From JBAXGE01 sp044344145 (GTDB lineage: Bacteria > Planctomycetota > Phycisphaerae > WQYP01), in NCBI GenBank assembly GCA_044344145.1, contig JBIJDM010000191.1, forward strand, positions 1 through 5,866: a stretch of 5,866 nt of DNA, in the 5' to 3' direction. The translations under genes were made by a program, and so were the position numbers. This document shows, piece by piece, positions 1-4,951 of the stretch; position 1 is the first letter of the stretch, and the number at the start of each line of letters is the position of its first letter. The notes beneath the pieces are model-generated. The model saw nothing but the letters and a program-made list of their open reading frames with translations. It was not told the DNA's origin and did no database searches.

Positions 1-247
1 CGAGGTGGAGTTTCTTGGCGGTCAGGTCCAACAACCAGCCTTCGGGCAGAAGGTTGGCAAAGAAGGGATGCAGGCCGGGCGATTTATAGGCCAAGGGGGT
101 CAGGGGCAGGGTTTGGGAAATGGCGACGGCGTCGGGGCGATTCAGCCATTGGGGGGCGTAGGCAAAAACCGTGCTGCCATCGGGCCGCTGAGTGATGGTG
201 CCGACGTATTGGTCGGCGAATTTTACCTGGCCGACGCGTGGGGTCAT
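1..247 (-). CDS. HipA N-terminal domain protein (toxin-side gene of hipBA-type TA module), partial, runs off left edge
   Basis: Only the first 82 codons are present; the 3' end lies outside the window. The protein starts MTPRVGQVKFADQYVG and carries the hallmarks of the HipA N-terminal 'couple' domain. These are a short beta-rich start with GTI..RPDGSTVFAYAPQWL (about residues 16-35), the ISQTLPLTP segment (43-51), and the signature PFFANLLPEGWLLDL (61-75). In HipA this domain precedes a Ser/Thr kinase fold that phosphorylates glutamyl-tRNA synthetase or related targets. The start ATG overlaps the stop of the upstream antitoxin gene as ATGA, so translation is probably coupled. Whether the kinase domain follows in the same reading frame, or this is a stand-alone N-domain protein (HipS-like, as in three-gene HipBST systems), cannot be decided here. 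Family assignment is confident; the toxin role is inferred. Confidence 0.86.
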   Translation of the reverse strand, partial: MTPRVGQVKFADQYVGTITQRPDGSTVFAYAPQWLNRPDAVAISQTLPLTPLAYKSPGLHPFFANLLPEGWLLDLTAKKLHL

Positions 248-480
248 GCGGGCACCGTGCGGTTAGCGGGTACGCAGCCGAGTTGCTGGCCGAAGACGAG
301 GAGGACTTTGTTGACAGCGTCGAGGCGGAGGGTGGTTTTGCCGCGTTCGAGTTCGGAGATTAAGCGTGGGCCCACGCCGGCGAGTTGGGCGAGTTCGCGC
401 TGGGTCATGTGGTGGGCGCGACGGCGGGCGCGAACGAAGGCGCCGAGGGTGGGTGGAGGGGTTGGTGGTGTATTGGTCAT
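244..480 (-). CDS. HipB/Y4mF-type Xre-family antitoxin, DNA-binding autorepressor
   Basis: A 78-residue protein, normal size for small HipB/Y4mF antitoxins. After a Pro/Thr-rich start (residues 1-11) comes one helix-turn-helix of the Xre/Cro type. LGAFVRARRRAHHMTQRELAQLAG (12-35) gives helices 1 and 2, VGPRLISELERGK (36-48) the recognition helix, and TTLRLDAVNKVLLVFGQQLG (49-68) the closing helices. The run from GVGPRLISELERGK to the VFGQQLG end is the pattern typical of Y4mF-family antitoxins paired with HipA. It would neutralise the HipA-like partner and repress its own operon. The start at 480 is chosen because it precedes helix 1. Its only Shine-Dalgarno-like bases (GGGA) lie inside operator O1, whose edge is 3 bases upstream of the ATG. 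Its TGA overlaps the next gene's ATG. Confidence 0.92.
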   Translation of the reverse strand: MTNTPPTPPPTLGAFVRARRRAHHMTQRELAQLAGVGPRLISELERGKTTLRLDAVNKVLLVFGQQLGCVPANRTVPA

Positions 481-483
481 GAA

Positions 484-503
484 TTATTCCCGTACGGGAG
501 TAA
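484..503. promoter_or_regulatory. Operator O1 of hipBA operon (20-base imperfect palindrome)
   Basis: Reads TTATTCCCGTACGGGAGTAA, symmetric at 9 of 10 base pairs around its centre. It sits between the predicted transcription start and the antitoxin ATG and covers the ribosome-binding region. The same motif recurs at 565-584 and 635-654. HipB of E. coli binds palindromes of the form TATCC-N8-GGATA, and this site has a comparable layout. Binding by the adjacent antitoxin is inferred. Confidence 0.75.
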
Positions 504-520
504 AACTATGTATATGTGGC

Positions 521-548
521 ATTATATTGCTGGGTGGTGTGGTGTCAA
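521..548 (-). promoter_or_regulatory. Consensus sigma70-type promoter of hipBA operon
   Basis: On the minus strand TTGACA (548-543) is followed after 16 bases by TATAAT (526-521). Both hexamers match the consensus exactly, which is striking in this GC-rich sequence. The transcription start would fall near 514, giving a leader of about 33 bases before the antitoxin ATG at 480. Operators O2 and O1 lie 16 bases upstream of the -35 box and 17 bases downstream of the -10 box. So strong a promoter fits an operon held down by its own antitoxin. Confidence 0.82.
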
Positions 549-564
549 TGGGAAATTTGGTGAA

Positions 565-584
565 TTATTACCGATAGGGAATAA
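565..584. promoter_or_regulatory. Operator O2 of hipBA operon
   Basis: Reads TTATTACCGATAGGGAATAA. It is the same imperfect palindrome as O1: over 25 aligned bases (481-505 against 562-586), 20 are identical, including the flanking GAA and the trailing AA. The outer half-sites TTATT/AATAA are perfectly symmetric. It lies just upstream of the -35 box, and its centre is 81 bases from that of O1. Confidence 0.72.
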
Positions 585-634
585 AATGGTATAATTTTTG
601 TTTATATGTATATTTGTGGCGTGGTTTTGCGGGT

Positions 635-654
635 TTATGCCCGATCGGGAATGG
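635..654. promoter_or_regulatory. Operator O3, distal copy of the hipBA palindrome
   Basis: Reads TTATGCCCGATCGGGAATGG. The core CCCGATCGGG is a perfect 10-base palindrome and the left flank TTAT matches O1 and O2, while the right flank is degenerate. It lies 70 bases upstream of O2, centre to centre. It is probably an auxiliary binding site for the antitoxin, since several operators per hipBA promoter are known in E. coli. Confidence 0.6.
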
Positions 655-708
655 CGTTTATGTTTCGGGGGTGGTTGGTGGGGAATTTTCGTCAGTTTGA
701 CTGATAAA

Positions 709-740
709 GCGGTAAAGCCTTGGGTACAAGGCATTACCGC
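709..740. repeat. 32-base near-perfect inverted repeat (hairpin), role unknown
   Basis: Arms 709-722 and 727-740 pair at 13 of 14 positions around a GGTA loop; the only mismatch is an A opposite A (716/733). Neither strand has a U-run after the stem, so it is not a standard intrinsic terminator. It lies between the transporter's terminator-like hairpin and the hipBA operators. It could be a REP-like palindrome, a protein-binding site or a transcript-end stabiliser; the sequence does not decide. Confidence 0.55.
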
Positions 741-770
741 ACTCCACGAAATGCTGCGCATTAAAGAGGG

Positions 771-795
771 GGCAGGGCGCTTGGTGCGCCCGGCC
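771..795 (-). terminator. Probable transcription terminator of the transporter gene
   Basis: On the minus strand, 23 bases past the transporter stop, a stem of GGC + mismatch + GGGCGC pairs with GCGCCC + mismatch + GCC around a 5-base loop: nine pairs plus one A/G mismatch. It is followed by CCCTCTTTAAT, only a modest U-tract, so the assignment is likely rather than certain. It would separate the transporter transcript from the hipBA operon, which is read in the same direction. Confidence 0.5.
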
Positions 796-818
796 TGATT
801 CATTTATGCCCTACTACA

Positions 819-3017
819 TTACGCGTGGACCAGTAGGTTGATGTCTTCGGGTAGGGTCTCGGCGACTTTGGCGATGACGTCGCCGCGGAGGGTGCGGAGG
901 ATCGCGCCTTGGCGGGAGACGCCCATGAGGACGGCTTCAGCGGCGTAGGTGGCGGCGAAGTCGAGGATGGTGTAGGCCACATCGGACGAGACGGCGTAGA
1001 TGGGGAACATGGGCACGTTGTGCTTCTGGCAGATTTCCGCCGCCGCCGCCAGCGCCTGCAGGGCTTCGGGGTCGTCGTTGATGCTGGTGTCGGGGACGTT
1101 GCCGGCCATGGCGACATTGATCTGGCGCACGAAGAGTACGAACATAATTGCGCCGGTCTTGTGGCAGTAGTTGGCCGCAAAGTTCAGCAGCCGCGGGCCG
1201 CCGCGGGTGGCGACCAGCACATGGGGACGCGTGAAGTCGATCTCGGTGGAGACTTCGGTCAGAGCGGCGGCCGTGGGTGCGGCCAGAGCGGTGGTGGAAG
1301 GTCCGCCAGCGGGGGCAACCGTGCGCCGGCCGCGCAGGTAGCTCAGCGCCGTCGAGGCGCTGGAGCCGGCGGCGAGGAGAATCAGCCCGGCGAGGGCGAT
1401 CAGCAGCACCAGACCCTGCGTATGGTTGCGCAGCAGCGGGAGATTTTCCGCCAGGAAGCTGGCGCAGGCCTTGTGATAGCTGCCGGCGAAGATGACGCAG
1501 ACGACCAGCAGCAGGCTGGTGAGCGCCAACGCTGTGCCGCGGGCCTTGGGGGCCAGCATGGGATAGGTCTTGGTGCTGAAACGCATGACCAGGCCAATGA
1601 CCAGAATCGAACCGGCAAAGACCAGCGCGTGGGGCTTTTGATAGGCGAGGGTGAATTCGATGGCGATCATGATGACCGCGAGGATGCCCATGCCGATACG
1701 TTCGAACTTTTTCAACGGCATCTGGCGGTTGGCGGTGCAGGAACCGAGGTTGATGGCGATGGCGCCGACCACGCCGATGGCGTAGAGGTCGGCGAGTTTT
1801 TCCAGGTCGGTCACGAAGCAGAGAATCACCACCGGCAGGCAGATGGCCGGGATCAGGGCCAGCCAGGGGACGCCGAAGGCGTTAAGTTTGGTGAAGAAGC
1901 GCGGCAGTTCGGTATCGCGCGACATGACGTATTGGATCGAGATCATATCGGCGACGGCGGTATTCACGGCCGACAGCAGCAGCAGGCCGAAGACGATACC
2001 CGAGAGGACGGCGAACCAGTTGCCGACGAATTTTTCGCCCATGTAACGCAGGACCGCGTTTTTGGCTTTGTCTTCGTCTTTGGTCAGGCCGGGGAGGTTG
2101 TCCACTTTGGCTTGGGCAGAGTCCACCTGAGCTTTGAGGGTGGGATTGCTCTGCCAATTGGCGTCCTGTTCGTTGACAGCGCGGGTGACGGTGGCCAGTT
2201 CTTCTTTGGCGGCGGAGATGGCTTCGTCTTTGACATAGGGGGCGGTTTGGGTGGTGGCGCCTTTGCCGATGTCCACACCGGGCAGGCCGGGGAGGGCATT
2301 CATGGCGATGGCGAACAGGACGTTAAAGATGACGACTTCCAGCAGGACGGGCCAGATGGCTTTTTTGGCGGTTTTGGTGACGGGGGGAACCATGATGCCG
2401 GTCATGTTGGCGATGGCTTCCACGCCGGAGAGGGCGAGGACGACATTGACGAGCATCAGCCACTGGTGGCCGCCGGACTCGACGGGGCGGTGGATGACGG
2501 CCAGACCTGCGGGCAGGTAGGGGACCGCGAAGGCAAAGAGGATAAAGGTAAGCACGAGCGTGGCCAGGGCGACGACTAGGGCGAAGACGCCGGCCTTTTT
2601 GGGGCCGATGTAATTAACCACACCGATGAGGACGATGGCGGCGATGGCGCAGATGGCGACCCAGTGTTCCGGCAGGCCGAAGTAGTGCATGCCGTCGAGG
2701 GCGGAGAGTGACGCGGTGATGATGTAATCGGCAAACAGGAGCAGGGCCCCGATTACCGCGAGGGTGCGCGAGGTGTGTTTGGCGGCGGAATAGACGCCGC
2801 CCCCATCGGGATAGCAGCGGCAGACGATGGTATAGGCCCAGCCGACGGCGGCGACCAGGGCGCAGACGCCGACGACATAATAAAGCGAGGCGTGCAGGGA
2901 GTAATAGAAGGCCAGACCCAGCACATAAAAGCGGCTGGTGCCCCAGTCGCCGTAAAGCATGGGGCCGGCATGGTACCACTTGAGTTCGCGGGGGCGTTCG
3001 GAATGGGTAACGAGCAT
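819..3017 (-). CDS. APC/KUP-like membrane transporter with C-terminal UspA-like domain; likely c-di-AMP-controlled K+ (or amino acid/osmolyte) uptake
   Basis: A 732-residue inner-membrane protein. Residues about 20-240 and 332-553 hold some 12-14 hydrophobic segments with the APC fold. The motif GDWGTSRFY (23-31) resembles GDIGTSPLY of KUP K+ transporters, keeping the Asp and Tyr seven residues apart. LSALDGM (104-110) resembles KUP LSAxEGL, and LALSGVEAI (194-202) resembles KUP VTGAEAL. Asp24, Asp108 and Glu200 thus sit where KUP/KimA have acidic residues needed for transport. Residues about 245-325 are a polar, charged, partly coiled-coil-like insert, predicted periplasmic because basic residues (KTAKK, 215-219) mark the preceding loop as cytoplasmic. 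Residues about 594-732 form a UspA-like domain (HVLVATRGG near its start, LMGVSRQGAILRTLRGD near its end). A c-di-AMP riboswitch precedes the gene, as with B. subtilis kimA (ydaO), so K+ is the favoured substrate; most database labels would read 'amino acid permease'. No clear Shine-Dalgarno lies before the ATG. Confidence 0.9.
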   Translation of the reverse strand: MLVTHSERPRELKWYHAGPMLYGDWGTSRFYVLGLAFYYSLHASLYYVVGVCALVAAVGWAYTIVCRCYPDGGGVYSAAKHTSRTLAVIGALLLFADYIITASLSALDGMHYFGLPEHWVAICAIAAIVLIGVVNYIGPKKAGVFALVVALATLVLTFILFAFAVPYLPAGLAVIHRPVESGGHQWLMLVNVVLALSGVEAIANMTGIMVPPVTKTAKKAIWPVLLEVVIFNVLFAIAMNALPGLPGVDIGKGATTQTAPYVKDEAISAAKEELATVTRAVNEQDANWQSNPTLKAQVDSAQAKVDNLPGLTKDEDKAKNAVLRYMGEKFVGNWFAVLSGIVFGLLLLSAVNTAVADMISIQYVMSRDTELPRFFTKLNAFGVPWLALIPAICLPVVILCFVTDLEKLADLYAIGVVGAIAINLGSCTANRQMPLKKFERIGMGILAVIMIAIEFTLAYQKPHALVFAGSILVIGLVMRFSTKTYPMLAPKARGTALALTSLLLVVCVIFAGSYHKACASFLAENLPLLRNHTQGLVLLIALAGLILLAAGSSASTALSYLRGRRTVAPAGGPSTTALAAPTAAALTEVSTEIDFTRPHVLVATRGGPRLLNFAANYCHKTGAIMFVLFVRQINVAMAGNVPDTSINDDPEALQALAAAAEICQKHNVPMFPIYAVSSDVAYTILDFAATYAAEAVLMGVSRQGAILRTLRGDVIAKVAETLPEDINLLVHA

Positions 3018-3120
3018 ACGGTTGATTGAAGGCGATTAGACCACGACCCGAAGTGAAAACACCACCACAGCCGGACCCGGGGGTACGGATTGAGGGGATT
3101 TTGATTCGGGAGGAGGCTTT

Positions 3121-3304
3121 GTGCCTTCACTCCAGCGCGGGCCTACGAGGTTAGCTGACGGGCTCGGAAACGCTGATCTCCGTCGGTGGCAAACCACCGA
3201 TTAGCCCCTGCCGGGACGAGTTTTAGGCTCGTTTTGGCACAGCCGTCATGACGCATGACAGCTTGGGTTCCCCGTTGCCGAACGAGCGGTTCGGCACTCG
3301 GCAC
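3121..3304 (-). ncRNA. ydaO/yuaA riboswitch (cyclic di-AMP sensor) in the transporter leader
   Basis: Read on the minus strand, the conserved blocks of the ydaO-yuaA class appear in order: GCCGAACC (3295-3288), GGGGAACCC (3273-3265), GGGGCTAATC (3208-3199), and the highly diagnostic GAGCCCGTCAGCTAACCTCG (3165-3146) continuing into TAGGC. Supporting helices are a closing stem GTGCC/GGCAC (3304-3300 with 3125-3121), an inserted 10-pair hairpin (3263-3254 with 3250-3241), ACGAG/CTCGT (3232-3228 with 3220-3216) inside TGCC/GGCA, and TCGGTGG/CCACCGA (3200-3194 with 3189-3183). This class binds c-di-AMP and usually turns off K+ and osmolyte transporters or cell-wall enzymes. It starts about 13 bases after the predicted transcription start and ends 103 bases before the transporter ATG. 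The class is near certain; exact ends are approximate. Confidence 0.94.
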
Positions 3305-3323
3305 TTAGCGAAATACAGCTACG

Positions 3324-3352
3324 AGATTAGCGATTGGGGGGCGGGAAGTCAA
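3324..3352 (-). promoter_or_regulatory. Promoter of the riboswitch-transporter transcript
   Basis: On the minus strand TTGACT (3352-3347) is separated by 17 bases from TAATCT (3329-3324). The -35 box matches 5 of 6 consensus bases and the -10 box 3 of 6. The predicted start near 3317 would put the first riboswitch helix within the first 15 or so transcribed bases, which supports the call independently of the hexamers. Confidence 0.5.
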
Positions 3353-3373
3353 GAAATGGTCAAGGGGAGAATA

Positions 3374-3440
3374 CGTAATTACGAATTACGAGTTGGAAGA
3401 CGGGGGGAGGACCACGGAAGGCACGGAATGGCACGGAAAA
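3374..3440. repeat. Intergenic short-repeat cluster (AATTACG and CACGGAA units)
   Basis: Two exact tandem copies of AATTACG (3377-3390) overlap the palindrome CGTAATTACG (3374-3383). After a G-rich stretch come three head-to-tail units, CACGGAAGG, CACGGAATGG and CACGGAAAA (3413-3440). Similar runs are, from memory, common between genes in PVC-group genomes and often produce spurious gene calls. No coding signal is seen here. It sits in the divergent intergenic region between the transporter promoter and the DUF4139-like genes. Confidence 0.55.
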
Positions 3441-3641
3441 GGTGATGGGGATTTTAGGGGTTGGGGGTATGATGGAGGGCTTGTGGTAGTGCAAATCGTG
3501 TTTGGAAATATTTTTGGGAACCTTTACGGGTTGACGGCGTCTAAGGGGGCGGAATGGATTTTGGGGCTGCGGTTGTGGCCGTGGCCGAGATGGTTTTTTT
3601 AAGCATTTTCGCGCGGTTTCGCTTTTTTGGGAGTACCTACG

Positions 3642-4877
3642 ATGAAACGGACATGGCGTTGGGCGTTTTTGGCGGTGGCGTTGGCGGGTACGGGATTGGC
3701 GTTTTTGCCTACCGCGCAGGGGCGGATCAAGCTGATTACCCTGCCGGTGCGGGAACGCGTGGAAGTGCAGTTGGATAATCCCAATGCCACGCTGGTGGAA
3801 GAGGAACGGATTGTCCCGCTGGTGAAGGGGGCCAATCAGGTGGACTTCTCGTGGGCGAACACGCAGATTGACCCCAACACGATCGTGTTCCGGGTGATCG
3901 GCCCGGTGGGGGAAAAGAAACTGGATGTGAAGGTGCTGTCGGTCAGCTATCCGCCCAACGAGGCGGCGCTGGTGTGGCAGGTGGGCGCGAGCGACTCGGG
4001 CAGTGCCCGCGTGCGGATCAGCTATCTGCTGGGCAACCTGACCAAGAGCTTTAACTATCGCGCGGTGGCGGCGAATGATGAAAAGACGCTGGTGCTGCAG
4101 GAATATATGCGGCTGCAGAACTTTGCCAATGAGGAATTCTTGTCGGCATCGGACCCCGAGAGCGGGGCGAAGCTGTTTGCCGGCTATGGCAAGCAATTCA
4201 TGAAGCCCATCGGGCTGAACGAAACCAAGGAAGTGCTGGTGGAGAAATTCACCAAGATTCCGGTGCGCAAGACCTATACCTGCAACCCGGCGGAGTTTGA
4301 TTATCTCGACCCGGTGCAGAAGAAACTGCGCGTGCCGATGCATTATGTGCTGAAGAATGACAAGGCCAACGGGCTGGGGGCCTCGCCGTTGCCGTTCGGC
4401 AAGGTGCGCATGTTCATCGAACCCAAGAACCCCGGGGCCGATGCCACGACCACGTTCCTGGGCGAAGACTGGGGCAAGTTCACGCCGATTGATGATGAGA
4501 TGAAACTGTATCTGGGCGTGGCGCAGGATATTGTGGTGAAGCGCACGATTGAAAAGAACGAACGCAAGCGCGTGGCGGGGAATCTGTACGAGCAGGAAGT
4601 GATCATCAAATATGAGATCGAAAACTTCAAGGATCAGGCCGTGACGCTGGACCTGGCCGAGAGTCTGCCGTTCATCCGCAACGAAGTGATCGGCAACACC
4701 GGGCGCGAAGTGCAATGGGAACTGGGCAAAGAGACCAATTTTGATGCGGGTCCGGACAAGGAACGCTCCACGTCGGAACTGGTGGTGCATGCCGCGAAGC
4801 TGAATCCGCGCGACAAGGATGGCAAGGCGGAAAAGGTGGTCAAGAAGCTGCACGTGACGTTCAAGAATGAATGGTAA
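3642..4877 (+). CDS. Exported DUF4139-like protein, first of a tandem pair
   Basis: A 411-residue protein. The ATG at 3642 is preferred over an upstream TTG (3627) because GGGAG (3629-3633) lies 8 bases before it and because MKRTWRWAFLAVALAGTGLA is a standard Sec signal peptide start; likely cleavage is after AQG (residue 27). The mature part has beta-rich VEVQLDNPNATLVEE (40-54), FSWANTQID (69-77), a middle region with FNYRAVAAND (137-146), LGASPLPFGKVRMFIE (245-260), and the C-terminal pattern LYLGVAQDIVVKRTI (289-303) followed by YEIENFKDQAVTLDLAESLP (324-343). The last is the usual ending of DUF4139 proteins, a family of unknown function that includes MuiA-type proteins. It should act in the periplasm or outside the cell. 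The next gene, 74 bases downstream on the same strand, encodes a related protein, so the two are probably one operon. Confidence 0.88.
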   Translation: MKRTWRWAFLAVALAGTGLAFLPTAQGRIKLITLPVRERVEVQLDNPNATLVEEERIVPLVKGANQVDFSWANTQIDPNTIVFRVIGPVGEKKLDVKVLSVSYPPNEAALVWQVGASDSGSARVRISYLLGNLTKSFNYRAVAANDEKTLVLQEYMRLQNFANEEFLSASDPESGAKLFAGYGKQFMKPIGLNETKEVLVEKFTKIPVRKTYTCNPAEFDYLDPVQKKLRVPMHYVLKNDKANGLGASPLPFGKVRMFIEPKNPGADATTTFLGEDWGKFTPIDDEMKLYLGVAQDIVVKRTIEKNERKRVAGNLYEQEVIIKYEIENFKDQAVTLDLAESLPFIRNEVIGNTGREVQWELGKETNFDAGPDKERSTSELVVHAAKLNPRDKDGKAEKVVKKLHVTFKNEW

Positions 4878-4951
4878 CGCGCGGCGGAATGATACTGAAC
4901 GAAGCGAGCTAATCCCCGCAGCGGCGGGCGCATAAGATAAAGGACACAGCC

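Noticed and set aside
598..798. Plus-strand ORF of 66 codons, with TATAAT at 590-595 just upstream
   Set aside because: It starts with TTG without a ribosome binding site, runs through operator O3 and both hairpins, and its product has no recognisable composition or domain. The TATAAT lacks a usable -35 box.
522..803. Minus-strand ORF of 93 codons upstream of the antitoxin gene
   Set aside because: It covers the operators, the hipBA -35/-10 boxes and the terminator-like hairpin, and its low-complexity product shows no domain.
909..2579. Long plus-strand ORF of 556 codons opposite the transporter
   Set aside because: The product is extremely rich in Gly, Asp, His and Gln. This is the usual antisense shadow of a GC-rich membrane-protein gene; the minus strand encodes a clear transporter.
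3248..3445. Plus-strand ORF of 65 codons
   Set aside because: It lies antisense to the riboswitch and runs into the short repeats; no ribosome binding site or domain.
3531..3600. TTGACG as a -35 box for the DUF4139 operon, and the T7 run at 3594-3600 as a terminator
   Set aside because: No acceptable -10 hexamer lies 16-18 bases downstream of TTGACG. The stem before the T-run depends on several G-U pairs. Neither is convincing.
3360..4853. Minus-strand ORF of 497 codons opposite the first DUF4139-like gene
   Set aside because: It is His/Arg/Gln-rich with no domain, and its end translates the intergenic repeats. The plus strand has a signal peptide, ribosome binding site and family motifs.
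4915..4928. CCCGC-AGCG-GCGGG hairpin between the two DUF4139-like genes
   Set aside because: Only 5 pairs and no U-tract; too weak to call a terminator. The genes more likely form one operon.
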